Source: Pararhizobium mangrovi
GTDB lineage: Bacteria; Pseudomonadota; Alphaproteobacteria; Rhizobiales; Rhizobiaceae
DNA: 64,000 bases
Assembly: GCF_006516965.1 (NCBI RefSeq)
Contig: NZ_VHLH01000006.1
Span: forward strand, 62,001 to 126,000
Direction: 5' to 3'
Part shown: piece by piece, positions 17,836 through 26,403 of the stretch
Layout: every line of letters starts with the position of its first letter
Position numbering within the stretch: the stretch's first letter is position 1
Notes under the pieces: generated by a model
Told to the model about the DNA's origin: nothing
Databases searched by the model: none
The model's input: only the letters and a program-made list of their open reading frames with translations
Translations under genes and position numbers: made by a program

Positions 17836-20274
17836 CTATCGGCCTGCGTCGTCGCCCGGCGCCGTCCCGTCCGAATGGTCGACGCTGTCGTCCGCCTCCG
17901 CATTGTCCGGCGGATCGCTCGCGATCGGCGGTGCGGAGGTGTTCTTCGACTTTTCCTCCATGTCGGGACGCGCATCGCCGCCGATCTCGGGCGCCTCGTC
18001 CTCGGCGACCCGGATGTGGGCGACCGGCGCTTCGCCGCGCTTGCCTTCGCCGAAATAAAGCGTCTGGTGCGGGAACGGGATTTCGATGTTGCGCTCGTCG
18101 AAGACCGTCTTGATGTAGCCGTTATACGCGCGACCGATGCCCCACTGGCTGCCGGCAAGGGTCTTGATGCGCGAGCGCACGATGACGGCGCTGTCCGCGA
18201 AGGTCGTCACGCCGAACCATTCCATGTCGCCGATGATGAGCGAGGAGTATTCCGCGTTGCCGCGCAGCCGCTCGAACGCTTCGAAGAGCGCGGCGCGCAC
18301 GTCGTCGATGTCCTCGCGGTAGGCGACGCCGATGTTGTTCACGTAATACGAAAAGCCCTTCATGAAGTTCGACACGGTGGTGACGGAAGAGAAGGGAATG
18401 ATGTGATAGGTGCCGTCGAGATCGCGGATGGAAAGCGAGCGGATGGTGAGCCGCTCGGCCGTTCCGGTGACGGCGTCGGCCGTGACCACGTCGCCGACAT
18501 TGATCGCGTTTTCGAGCTGGATGAAGACGCCGGTGATGATGTCCTGAACGAGTTTCTGCGCGCCGAAACCGATCGCGAGGCCGAGCACGCCGGCCGATGC
18601 GAGCAGCGGTGCGATGTCAATGCCGACCTGCGAGAGCGCGATCATCAGCGTGATGATGATGAGCGCGATCGTCGCCGCATTGCGCAGGAGCGTCAGCAGC
18701 GTCTGCTCGCGCTGGGTCGGCACCGTGCCGAAATTCGGGTTCAGCCGAAAATCGACCCACGACATGAAGGCGAGCCAGATGCCGAACGCGATCAGCAGGA
18801 TGACGAGGACCGAGACGACGGCGCCGGTCGCGCGCGCCCCGAACGACGAATGCAGCCAATCGCCGTAGTTCAGCGCGCCGACCGCATCGAGTGCGACGCC
18901 GAGGATCACCAGAAAGACGAGGATGCGAACGATGCTAAGGAAACGCGGCACGAAGGCGTTGAGCCGGTTTTCAAGCGCGGGAAGACGATCGGTTACGGTC
19001 TCGGGAAGCTTCACGCCGCGCTTGCGCGCCCTTGCGATCCAGCCGGTAATGGCGAGACCGATGATGATCGCCGCAAGGACCTTGCCCGTCGCCGCAAGCA
19101 CCGGCAGCAGATCGGCCGCCGGTTGCGTGACGATGACGAAGAAGAGAAAGGCGAAGTAGAGGAGTGCCAGCAGGTACCAGTACTGCGCGAGAAAGACGGC
19201 GAAGCGCGAATGGTTCGAGTGGCCGGCCGTCTGGCTCAGGAGCCAGCCCTTGACGGCGTGGCGGCCGCGTACCGTCATGACGACGGCGATCGCAAGAGCG
19301 ATCAGCGACAGGATGACGGAAATCGCCTGTCCCGCCGCGAAAGACACGCTGGCGTTGACGATCGGCGCGACGAAGAGCTGGCCGTAGCCGAGAATAAAGG
19401 CGATCCAGGTGAGACGGTTGTTCAGCCGCTTGGCGGCCGGATCGGAAATGCGAACGAGGCGGAGGTTCGCCGTCGACGGCGAGAGCACGAAGCGCAGCAG
19501 GACCCGGAAGAGTTCGACCAGCACGAAGGCGTTCAGATAGAGCGACTGGCGGATGCCGACGACACCGAAATCCCCGAAGGCGAGCGCCGTGATGGCGTAA
19601 CCGGCAGCCCAGGCGAGCAGCACGACGACGACGTCGATGACGAGCGAGAGCGCGACCAGGAAGATCATCCGCCCGACGGACGTATTGGAAGCTTGTCCGC
19701 CGAGCCTGCGATAGATGCGTTTTGCGATCACCCGGAGGATCAGGAAGATGGCATAGGTGGTAAGGATCGCGAGACCGACGTCGCGCACCGCGCGCATCAG
19801 GATGCTCATGTCGCCCGGTCCGAACGCCGTCAGCCGCTGCGGAAGCGCTGCCGCCTGCCGGCCGAGCCTCGTCAGCGACAGTACCGCGCGATGGGCGATC
19901 GCCTGCGTGAATTCGGCCACCCGCCGACCCGCCGACGAAACGTCCTGTTCCTCGACGGCTTCGCGCGCCTGATCGGCCTTCTTGCCGGTCGTGGTGGACG
20001 CCTGGTCGGATGCGTTCGCCTTTTCGAGCGCATCGATGAGCTTCTTGCGGGTGGCGTCGTTCTTGATGGCGTCGATCAGCGCCTGGATCTGGCCGTCCTG
20101 ACCGGACGCCGTACCGGCGCCAGATTGCGCGGCAGTGCCGCTGCCGGCGGCCTGTTGCGCGCCGGCAGGCGAGATCGCCGCAACGCAAAGCGCGCTCGCG
20201 AACACGAAAACAAGGACTGCCGGAAACCGCCGAAGCTGCCGGAACCAACTGGAAGAAATCACGAAGCGACTCAT
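17836..20274 (-). CDS. large MscS-family mechanosensitive channel
   Basis: An 812-aa inner-membrane protein. A signal peptide (MSRFVISSSWF ... AISPAGAQQ) precedes a Gln/Ala-rich periplasmic stretch of about 120 residues. Around ten membrane helices follow, then the MscS core at roughly residues 545-760: pore helix region ASAGVLGLAIGFGAQKLVQD, then the beta domain with GDVVTADAVTG and RSLSIRDLDGTYHIIPFSS. The tail is acidic. It resembles the multi-helix MscK/YbdG-type channels that release osmolytes on hypo-osmotic shock. The start is at 20274; an upstream ATG would add 39 residues before the signal peptide and is less likely. Confidence 0.88.
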   Translation of the reverse strand: MSRFVISSSWFRQLRRFPAVLVFVFASALCVAAISPAGAQQAAGSGTAAQSGAGTASGQDGQIQALIDAIKNDATRKKLIDALEKANASDQASTTTGKKADQAREAVEEQDVSSAGRRVAEFTQAIAHRAVLSLTRLGRQAAALPQRLTAFGPGDMSILMRAVRDVGLAILTTYAIFLILRVIAKRIYRRLGGQASNTSVGRMIFLVALSLVIDVVVVLLAWAAGYAITALAFGDFGVVGIRQSLYLNAFVLVELFRVLLRFVLSPSTANLRLVRISDPAAKRLNNRLTWIAFILGYGQLFVAPIVNASVSFAAGQAISVILSLIALAIAVVMTVRGRHAVKGWLLSQTAGHSNHSRFAVFLAQYWYLLALLYFAFLFFVIVTQPAADLLPVLAATGKVLAAIIIGLAITGWIARARKRGVKLPETVTDRLPALENRLNAFVPRFLSIVRILVFLVILGVALDAVGALNYGDWLHSSFGARATGAVVSVLVILLIAFGIWLAFMSWVDFRLNPNFGTVPTQREQTLLTLLRNAATIALIIITLMIALSQVGIDIAPLLASAGVLGLAIGFGAQKLVQDIITGVFIQLENAINVGDVVTADAVTGTAERLTIRSLSIRDLDGTYHIIPFSSVTTVSNFMKGFSYYVNNIGVAYREDIDDVRAALFEAFERLRGNAEYSSLIIGDMEWFGVTTFADSAVIVRSRIKTLAGSQWGIGRAYNGYIKTVFDERNIEIPFPHQTLYFGEGKRGEAPVAHIRVAEDEAPEIGGDARPDMEEKSKNTSAPPIASDPPDNAEADDSVDHSDGTAPGDDAGR

Positions 20275-20425
20275 TGTTCGGACGAAACGGAAGACCTCGA
20301 GCGGCGCTCTTCCTAACGCCTCGATAAACGATGTCAAATCCGACCTGCGCAAAAGCGAACGCCATTGACTCCGCCCGGCTGACGGCGACATTCCGAAGCG
20401 ACGATCAATTCAGCGGACCCGGATC

Positions 20426-21688
20426 ATGAACGACACGAGCGCATCCCTTTCTCACGACGACCTCCTGGACCGTCTCGCAGATGTCGCGGTCGCGACCGGC
20501 GTGAACGTGCAGGAAGGCCAGGACCTGCTGGTCTCGGCGGACGTGACGATGGTTCCACTTGCCCGGCGCATCGTCGAACGGGCCTATGCGCGCGGCGCCG
20601 GCCTCGTGACCCTTTCCTACGACGACGAGGCGGCGACCCTCGCCCGCTTCCGCTACGGTGGCGATCAAGCCTTCGACCACGATCGGCCATGGCTCCACGA
20701 GGCGACCGCGCGGGCGATGGCCGACGGCAAGATCGCCCGGCTGAAGATCATCGGCGGCGATCCGAACCTTCTCGACGGCCAGGACCATGAAAAGGTCGCC
20801 AAGGCCGAACGCCTCGCCGCCGCGGCCGGCAAGCCGGTGATCGAGAAGATCACGCGCTTCGAGACCAACTGGTCGATCGTCGCCTATGCGAGCGAAGCCT
20901 GGGCGAAGACCGTGTTTCCAAATGACGAGAATGCCCTTGCCCGGCTGTGGCAGGCGATCTTCGCGGCAAGCCGGGTCGATGCGTCCGTCGCCGACCCGAC
21001 AGAGGCATGGCGCAAGCACAACGCCGCCCTTTCCGCCCGTCGCAAGCTTCTGGACGACAAGCAGTACGATGCCCTGCACTTTCGTGGGCCCGGTACCGAT
21101 CTCAAGGTCGGGCTTGCCGAAGGCCATTCGTGGGGCGGCGGTGCCGGCAAGACGATCCAGGGCGTGAGCTGCAACCCGAACATTCCGACCGAGGAGGTCT
21201 TCACGACGCCGCACGCCACACGGGTCGACGGCACGGTGGCGAGCACGAAGCCGCTCGCGCATCAGGGAACGCTGATCCGCGACATCGCGGTTCGCTTCGA
21301 AGGGGGGCGCATCGTCGAGGCGAGCGCATCGACCGGCGAAGCGGCACTTCTCAAGCTCCTGGATGTCGACGACGGCGCACGGCGGCTCGGCGAAGTGGCG
21401 CTCGTGCCGCACTCCTCGCCGATCTCGGCGAGCGGCATCCTTTTCTACAACACCCTCTTCGACGAGAACGCCGCCTGCCATATCGCGCTCGGCCAATCCT
21501 ACGCCAAGTGCATGAAGGGCGGCGGCACCGCGAGCGCGGAGGAACTCGGTGCCCGCGGCGCGAACGCGAGCATGATCCATGTCGACTGGATGATCGGCTC
21601 CGGCGAGATCGATATCGACGGCATCACCGAAGCCGGCGAGGCCGAGCCGCTGATGCGCGGCGGCGAATGGCCCGGCGAGGCGCGCTGA
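20426..21688 (+). CDS. M29-family aminopeptidase
   Basis: A 420-aa metallo-aminopeptidase of family M29 (AmpS/AmpT/PepS type), cytoplasmic. The metal ligands of the family are recognisable: E in NIPTEEVFTTPH, E in GEVALVPHSSPI, H in ACHIALGQSY, and the HxD pair in SMIHVDWMIGS. The substrate region GTDLKVGLAEGHSW is also typical. Full length. It diverges from the MscS channel gene with 151 bp between. Monocistronic. Confidence 0.9.
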   Translation: MNDTSASLSHDDLLDRLADVAVATGVNVQEGQDLLVSADVTMVPLARRIVERAYARGAGLVTLSYDDEAATLARFRYGGDQAFDHDRPWLHEATARAMADGKIARLKIIGGDPNLLDGQDHEKVAKAERLAAAAGKPVIEKITRFETNWSIVAYASEAWAKTVFPNDENALARLWQAIFAASRVDASVADPTEAWRKHNAALSARRKLLDDKQYDALHFRGPGTDLKVGLAEGHSWGGGAGKTIQGVSCNPNIPTEEVFTTPHATRVDGTVASTKPLAHQGTLIRDIAVRFEGGRIVEASASTGEAALLKLLDVDDGARRLGEVALVPHSSPISASGILFYNTLFDENAACHIALGQSYAKCMKGGGTASAEELGARGANASMIHVDWMIGSGEIDIDGITEAGEAEPLMRGGEWPGEAR

Positions 21689-21911
21689 CGGACGCTTCGC
21701 CGGGCTGTGCGACGGCCTTCTTCGTTTTGGCCGAAGGCACCGATGGTGTTTACCTTTTGTTAACCATGATCGCCTAGAAGTTCCGTTCGGCAAGGGCGCA
21801 TTCTCAAGTCTGCATGAGAATTCGCGAACCGCTGAAACCTTGTCGAAGTGCGACTATCGCGCCACATGGACGATATCCTCGTCGCCCATGTGCATTTTTA
21901 CGTGCGGATCT

Positions 21912-21936
21912 GGAACAACCGTTTGCGATCGGAGTT
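21912..21936 (+). promoter_or_regulatory. EcfG-like promoter upstream of the NepR-like gene
   Basis: GGAAC (21912-21916), 16 nt, then AGTT (21933-21936), one mismatch from CGTT of the EcfG consensus. It lies 29 bp before the start codon at 21966. Confidence 0.5.
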
Positions 21937-21965
21937 GGCACCCTCAGGCATGAAGGGACGGCCAA

Positions 21966-22160
21966 ATGAACGATGTAAGCAGAGCGGAGCATCGGAGTGC
22001 GCGATCGGCAGCGATCACGAATCTTCGTTGTCCCGAGGTTCGTGAGATCCTCGACGGATACGCCATGTTCGATATCGACGACAATTTGCCGGATCCGTTC
22101 CGCGAGCGCCTCGACCGGCTGGACGCCGTAGAACGGCGGTCTGCGCAGGCGCGCCAGTAG
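21966..22160 (+). CDS. small NepR-like protein (putative anti-sigma factor)
   Basis: A 64-aa protein. The second half, with NLPDPFRERLDRLDAVERR (residues 40-58), resembles the NepR core, in which a helix is followed by E/D-x-(I/L)PD-x-(F)-x-x-L-x-x-LD. NepR binds the EcfG sigma factor and is titrated away by phosphorylated PhyR. AAGGGA lies about 8 nt before the ATG, and a near-consensus EcfG promoter lies upstream, as expected for a gene in that circuit. No phyR or ecfG is adjacent, so this would be an orphan paralogue. The sequence is short and divergent, so the call is tentative. Confidence 0.5.
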   Translation: MNDVSRAEHRSARSAAITNLRCPEVREILDGYAMFDIDDNLPDPFRERLDRLDAVERRSAQARQ

Positions 22161-22364
22161 CACGGACATCGATGGCATGAAGGCCTGACGGCTCAACCTC
22201 GATCGTCGGCAATGTCGTAAGCTCACCCGGCCTGCGTATCGCCGGGAGCCATCGGCCAGCATCACGCCGTCTTCTTCGCGCTAACGATCCATCGTCTCTT
22301 CCCAAACACTTCCGCTGATCCGCCCTGCGCTCTTCCGGCTTGCCGGCTTGGCGCAGGAATGGCA

Positions 22365-22389
22365 GGAACCGGGCGTGCTATCGCGCGTT
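22365..22389 (+). promoter_or_regulatory. EcfG-type general stress promoter upstream of cls
   Basis: GGAAC (22365-22369), exactly 16 nt, then CGTT (22386-22389): a full match to the EcfG consensus. It is 150 bp upstream of the cardiolipin synthase start, and its -10 half lies inside the first 24-bp repeat. Confidence 0.6.
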
Positions 22390-22464
22390 GCATCGGGCGC
22401 CATATAGCGCGGTGCACCGGGCGCCATACTGCGCGCTACACCGGGTGCCAAATTGCGCGCGGCA
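22383..22464. repeat. 24-bp imperfect tandem repeat, 3.4 copies
   Basis: Copies start at 22383, 22407 and 22431, with a partial copy at 22455. The shared pattern is GCGCG-N-T/C-GCA-C/T-CGGGCGCCATA (third copy CTACACCGGGTGCCAAATT). The period is a multiple of three, so one frame would encode a repeated ALHRAPYS-like octapeptide. It lies in the presumed 5' leader of cls. Confidence 0.75.
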
Positions 22465-22539
22465 AAGGTTTGTGGCGACCACGGAGACGGACACGACCAT
22501 CATGCACTGGCTGCCCCCTGGCGACGGAACGTTCGACGC

Positions 22540-23904
22540 ATGATCTGGCTCGGCGAACATTTCCTGGTCATCGTCGGCGTCGCGTTGACCTTGCTTGCCG
22601 CCATCTTCGTCCTGCAGCAGCGGCGCACGCCGCAATCGACGGCAGCCTGGCTGCTCGCCATCGTCCTCCTTCCCTACGTCGCGATCCCCCTCTTCCTCGC
22701 GCTGGGCTTTCGCAAGCAGGGATCGCGCTTTCCGCGCGTCCGCTTCGAACGTGCGCAACGCGGCGAGCGCGGCGAAGGCGGCGTCCGCGCGAACTTCAGG
22801 AGCTACGGCCTTCCGGCCGCCACACCCGGCAACGCCTTCACCCTGCTCGGCGACGGCACCGGGGCCTATGTGGCGATGATGCGGCTCGTCGAGGAAGCGC
22901 GCGATAGCCTCGACGTGACCTTCTATCTCATCGCCGACGATGCGGTCGGCCGCGCCTTCGTCGAGGCGCTGGAACGGCGCGCGCGCGCCGGCGTGTCCGT
23001 GCGGCTCATCATCGACCGGCTCGGCAATCTCTGGCCGCCGACGAAGGCGCTTCGCCGCCTGCGAGCAGCCGGCGGCGAGTTGCGCTACTTCTCGCCGATC
23101 GTGCACGCGCCGGACCGCGGCCACCTCAATCTGCGCAACCATCGCAAGATGGTCATCGCCGACGGTACCCGTGTCTTCGCCGGCGGCATGAACGTGGCGG
23201 ATGAATACATGGGTCCGGAACAAAACCCGAAACGCTGGGTGGACCTTTCCTTCTGCCTCGAGGGGCCGACGGTGCAGGTCTTCGCCGATCTCCATGCCTC
23301 GGACTGGGAGAGCGCCGGCGCCGAAAACGCTTGTAAGCCGCGCCAGGCCGTTGCCTGCGCAAGCGTCGGGGAAACCTGCACGCAGCTCGTACCCTCCGGT
23401 CCCGACATGGACGGCGACGCACTGCACGACGTTCTGGTCAATGCCATCCACAATGCGCAGGAGCGCGTCTGGGTGGTGACGCCTTATTTCCTCCCGACGG
23501 AACTCCTCGGCCACGCGCTCGCGGTCGCGGGGCGGCGCGGCGTCGACGTGCGCATCGTCGTGCCGGAGCACTCAAACCACCGCGTCGCCGATTTCGCACG
23601 TGGCGCGTATCTGCGCGAGATGACCGCCAGCGGTTGCCGCGTGCTCGTCTACCCGGAACGCATGGTCCACGCGAAGTCCACGCTTATCGACGACGTCGCC
23701 TATGTCGGATCGCCGAACTTCGACGTCCGCAGCATGCTCCTGAACTTCGAATGCGCCCTCTTCCTCTATGACCATCAAAGCGTGGAAGCCGTCCGGTCCT
23801 GGTTCGAAGCGCTGCATTCGCGATGCATCGAGTTCACGCCCCGCGACGGGTTCTGGCGCCGCCTGACCGAAGACGTGTTCCGTCTCGGCACGCCGGTGCT
23901 GTGA
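22540..23904 (+). CDS. cls: cardiolipin synthase (phospholipase D superfamily)
   Basis: A 454-aa inner-membrane enzyme that joins two phosphatidylglycerols to make cardiolipin. Two N-terminal membrane helices (IWLGEHFLVIVGVALTLLAA and the segment around 35-57) are followed by two HKD motifs: NHRKMVIADGTR near residue 200 and VHAKSTLIDD near residue 375. The second is followed by GSPNFDVRS. The start ATG at 22540 gives the standard short N terminus before the first helix. An EcfG-type promoter 150 bp upstream suggests induction under general stress. Confidence 0.92.
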   Translation: MIWLGEHFLVIVGVALTLLAAIFVLQQRRTPQSTAAWLLAIVLLPYVAIPLFLALGFRKQGSRFPRVRFERAQRGERGEGGVRANFRSYGLPAATPGNAFTLLGDGTGAYVAMMRLVEEARDSLDVTFYLIADDAVGRAFVEALERRARAGVSVRLIIDRLGNLWPPTKALRRLRAAGGELRYFSPIVHAPDRGHLNLRNHRKMVIADGTRVFAGGMNVADEYMGPEQNPKRWVDLSFCLEGPTVQVFADLHASDWESAGAENACKPRQAVACASVGETCTQLVPSGPDMDGDALHDVLVNAIHNAQERVWVVTPYFLPTELLGHALAVAGRRGVDVRIVVPEHSNHRVADFARGAYLREMTASGCRVLVYPERMVHAKSTLIDDVAYVGSPNFDVRSMLLNFECALFLYDHQSVEAVRSWFEALHSRCIEFTPRDGFWRRLTEDVFRLGTPVL

Positions 23905-23934
23905 GCTGTGCGGCGTGCGACTTCGGCGTGCGAT

Positions 23935-24231
23935 CTAGAGACTGAAATAGACGATGATACCGACGGCGACAATCGCCACGACGCTGATCGCGATCGACGG
24001 GTCGAAACGCAGGCTGAAACGTGGACCGGGATTGTCGTTGGCCGCTCGCGCCATGTCTACAGCGGCCGCGCGTTCGCTCGTGCGATAGCGCCACAGCGAC
24101 TCGAACCCGCTGACGCGGACGCCAAGACGCGCGAGCGCGCGTTGGCGCCGAACCAGTTCTGCATAACCGCGGAACTGTGCGCGAAACCCCAGATTGGGAT
24201 CTGGAAACTGACGGGCTTTATCGTCTGACAC
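23935..24231 (-). CDS. small C-terminally anchored membrane protein, unknown
   Basis: A 98-aa protein, not assigned to a family. The first 65 residues are basic and soluble (LVRRQRALARLGVRVSGFES, then RAANDNPGPRF). The last 20 residues (AISVVAIVAVGIIVYFSL) form one membrane helix ending the protein, so it is probably tail-anchored. It diverges from the tetR-like gene and could share its operator region. No enzyme motif. Confidence 0.5.
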   Translation of the reverse strand: MSDDKARQFPDPNLGFRAQFRGYAELVRRQRALARLGVRVSGFESLWRYRTSERAAAVDMARAANDNPGPRFSLRFDPSIAISVVAIVAVGIIVYFSL

Positions 24232-24387
24232 CGGATTACCGCATCGTCGGATCAGTTACCGACAAGATAGCGCGTCTGGCCCCGCATTCAACGTTCGTAT
24301 CAACGATTCACCGGCTGTTGCCGGAAAGCCGCAACCATGAACACCTTCGCGTGATGGCGTTGACTTGCTGCGACGCACAAAATAAAT

Positions 24388-24399
24388 AACCGATCGGTT
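24388..24399. promoter_or_regulatory. TetR-type operator palindrome
   Basis: A perfect 12-bp palindrome AACCGATCGGTT in an AT-richer setting (AATAA before, TTGAAAT after), 31 bp before the tetR-like start. ACCGATCGGT palindromes are common operators of AcrR/BepR-type regulators, so autoregulation, perhaps with control of the pump, is likely. Confidence 0.55.
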
Positions 24400-24430
24400 T
24401 GAAATCATATCGTGGGGTTACGGCACGGTC

Positions 24431-25000
24431 ATGGGCCGCAAAAAGACCATCGATCGCGATCAGATTATCGCCGCCGCGCTCGACGTGATCCGGCGCGACG
24501 GCACGGACAGCATGTCGATCGACGCCGTCGCGTCCGCGGCGGGCATCAGCAAGGCGAGCGTGCTCTACGAGTTCAAGACGAAGCAGGCGTTGATTCACGC
24601 CGTCGTCGAGAACGAGGTCGCGCGCCATGAAAGCCGTCTCGGCGAGTTGCGCCAAAGAATGGGGTGCGCCGGCAGCACCGAAATGCGCGCCATGCTCGCG
24701 GCCGCCGACGAGATGCCGTCCCGCGAGGACCGCGCGGTGATGCTCGGCCTGTGCTCGGCGATGGTGAAGGACGAAACGCTTCGCGGGATGATCCGCGAGC
24801 ACTATCGCAAGCGCCTCGACGAAGTGAACGAGACCGCGCACCATGCACGCGGCGCTCGCCTCGCCTTCCTCGCGCTCGAGGGGCTGATGTCGATGGAGCG
24901 CCTCGAATTGAGCGTGCTCGGCGAGGACTGCCGCGCGGAAGTGATGAAAGACATCGCATGGCTCGTGGACCAGGAACCACGCGCCGAACACGCCTCCTGA
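24431..25000 (+). CDS. TetR-family repressor of the RND pump (BepR-like)
   Basis: A 189-aa TetR/AcrR regulator. The N-terminal helix-turn-helix spans about residues 8-54 (DRDQIIAAALDVIRRDG, then MSIDAVASAAGISKASVLYEF). The remainder is the helical ligand-binding domain, with a sequence unlike well-known families. It lies 71 bp before the efflux adaptor gene on the same strand, the arrangement seen for bepR-bepD-bepE in Brucella. The likely role is a drug- or bile-responsive repressor of the pump. Confidence 0.85.
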   Translation: MGRKKTIDRDQIIAAALDVIRRDGTDSMSIDAVASAAGISKASVLYEFKTKQALIHAVVENEVARHESRLGELRQRMGCAGSTEMRAMLAAADEMPSREDRAVMLGLCSAMVKDETLRGMIREHYRKRLDEVNETAHHARGARLAFLALEGLMSMERLELSVLGEDCRAEVMKDIAWLVDQEPRAEHAS

Positions 25001-25071
25001 CACGAACGGTACGGCGCGACGCGCCGCCATCGCTCCCTGAATTCCCATCCGGGCCGCCCTGGAGATCATAG

Positions 25072-26394
25072 ATGTTGCGCAATTTGTCCCGCTTCGGCGC
25101 CATCCTCGCATTCCTGTCGTTGCCGCTGATCGCCGGCTGCAACGACGAGGGCAAGGCCCAGTCCGCCAGCGGCGGGCCGGGTGGCGGCCAGCAGCGCCCG
25201 CCCGCCCCCGTCAGCTTCGTCACGACGAAGCGGCAGGACCTTCCGATCATCAACAACCTGCCCGGGCGCATCGCCGCCACGCGCACGGCGGAAGTGCGCC
25301 CGCGCGTTTCCGGCATCATCGTCAAGCGCGTCTTCACGCAGGGCAGCGAAGTGAAGAAGGGCGACCTTCTCTACAAGATCGATCCGCAGCCCTTCCAGGT
25401 CCAGGTCGCGAGCGCCCAGGCGACGCTCGAAAAGGCGCAAGCGGCGGAAAAGCAGGCCGAGCAGACGGCCGAGCGCCAGAAGCGCTTGCGCCAGAACAAG
25501 GTCTCCAGCGAGCAGACCTACGAGGACGCCACGGCGACGCTTGCCAAGGCGAAGGCCGACGTCGCCTCTGCCAAGGCGTCGCTGCAGTCCGCACAGCTCG
25601 ACCTGCAGTATTCCGACGTCAAGGCGCCGATCGACGGGCGCATCGGCCGCGCACAGATCACCGAGGGCGCGCTGGTGTCGGCCAACAGCACGGAAAACCT
25701 CGCCACGATCCAGCAGCTCGATCCGGTCTATGCCGACTTCACGCAGTCGGCGAACGAGCTCATGCAGCTTCGCCGCACGATGGGCGCCGGAAAGGGCAAC
25801 GGCAAGGAACCGGACGAATACGATGCGCCGAACACGAAGGTCTCGCTGCGTCTCGACGACGGTAGCAGCTACGGGCCGAAGGGCAAGCTCCTGTTCTCCG
25901 AGGCATCGGTCGATTCCGACACCGGACAGATAACGCTGCGCGCGGAATTCCCGAATCCGGACGGCGACCTGCTGCCGGGCATGTATGTGCGCGTGCTCAT
26001 CCAGCAGGGCATCGAACGCAATGCGATCGCCGTGCCGCAGCAGGCCGTCCAGCGTGATGCCGGCGGCAATGCGAGCGTGCTCCTCGTCGGCAAGGACAAC
26101 AAGGTCGAAGCGCAGCCGGTCACCGTCGGCCGGGTCGTCGGCGGCGACAAATGGGTGATCCAGAAGGGCCTGACGGAAGGGGCGAAGGTCATCACCGAAG
26201 GGTTCCAGAAGATCGGGCCCGGAGCGCCGGTCAATCCTCAGCCGTGGAAATCGGACAACAGCTCGACGAACGGCGGTGGCGGCAGCGACGAGACCAAGAC
26301 CTCCGATGGCAGCAAGAAGGATCAAGGCGACGAGAAGGAAGCCGCGCTCACTTCCGGCGCAAAGGCCGGCGCTTCCGGCGACACGCGGAAATAG
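25072..26394 (+). CDS. RND efflux periplasmic adaptor (AcrA/BepD-like lipoprotein)
   Basis: A 440-aa membrane fusion protein. A lipobox (LSLPLIAGC, C23) anchors it to the inner membrane. The order is: beta-barrel start (PAPVSFVTTKRQDLPI), lipoyl half (RPRVSGIIVKRVFTQGSEVKKGDLLY), an alpha-hairpin coiled coil (about residues 110-185, rich in Ala/Lys/Gln), the second lipoyl half (SDVKAPIDGRIGRA) and the barrel. The last 50 residues are a low-complexity Gly/Ser/Lys tail, longer than AcrA. It links the pump at 26404 to an outer-membrane TolC-like channel that is not encoded here. Confidence 0.92.
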   Translation: MLRNLSRFGAILAFLSLPLIAGCNDEGKAQSASGGPGGGQQRPPAPVSFVTTKRQDLPIINNLPGRIAATRTAEVRPRVSGIIVKRVFTQGSEVKKGDLLYKIDPQPFQVQVASAQATLEKAQAAEKQAEQTAERQKRLRQNKVSSEQTYEDATATLAKAKADVASAKASLQSAQLDLQYSDVKAPIDGRIGRAQITEGALVSANSTENLATIQQLDPVYADFTQSANELMQLRRTMGAGKGNGKEPDEYDAPNTKVSLRLDDGSSYGPKGKLLFSEASVDSDTGQITLRAEFPNPDGDLLPGMYVRVLIQQGIERNAIAVPQQAVQRDAGGNASVLLVGKDNKVEAQPVTVGRVVGGDKWVIQKGLTEGAKVITEGFQKIGPGAPVNPQPWKSDNSSTNGGGGSDETKTSDGSKKDQGDEKEAALTSGAKAGASGDTRK

Positions 26395-26403
26395 GGTCGA
26401 ACG

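Larger units (their letters stand above)
22161..22539. other. gap before cardiolipin synthase holding promoter and tandem repeats
   Basis: About 380 bp between the NepR-like gene and cls. It holds a perfect EcfG-type promoter (22365-22389) overlapped by 24-bp tandem repeats (22383-22464). A 67-codon frame from 22340 reads through the repeats, but it starts before the promoter and shows only repeat-derived residues, so it is not called as a gene. Confidence 0.4.

Noticed and set aside
17779-20316. An 845-codon rightward frame opposite the MscS channel
   Set aside because: Charged low-complexity product without motifs; the opposite strand encodes a clear channel protein.
21804-22265. 153-codon leftward frame opposite the NepR-like gene
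   Set aside because: No family pattern; the rightward frame has a ribosome site, a promoter and NepR-like residues.
22383-22464. CRISPR-like repeat array
   Set aside because: The units are directly adjacent with no spacers, so this is a simple tandem repeat.
22340-22543. 67-codon frame through the 24-bp repeats before cls
   Set aside because: Its start lies upstream of the probable EcfG promoter and the residues are dictated by the repeats; no ribosome site seen.
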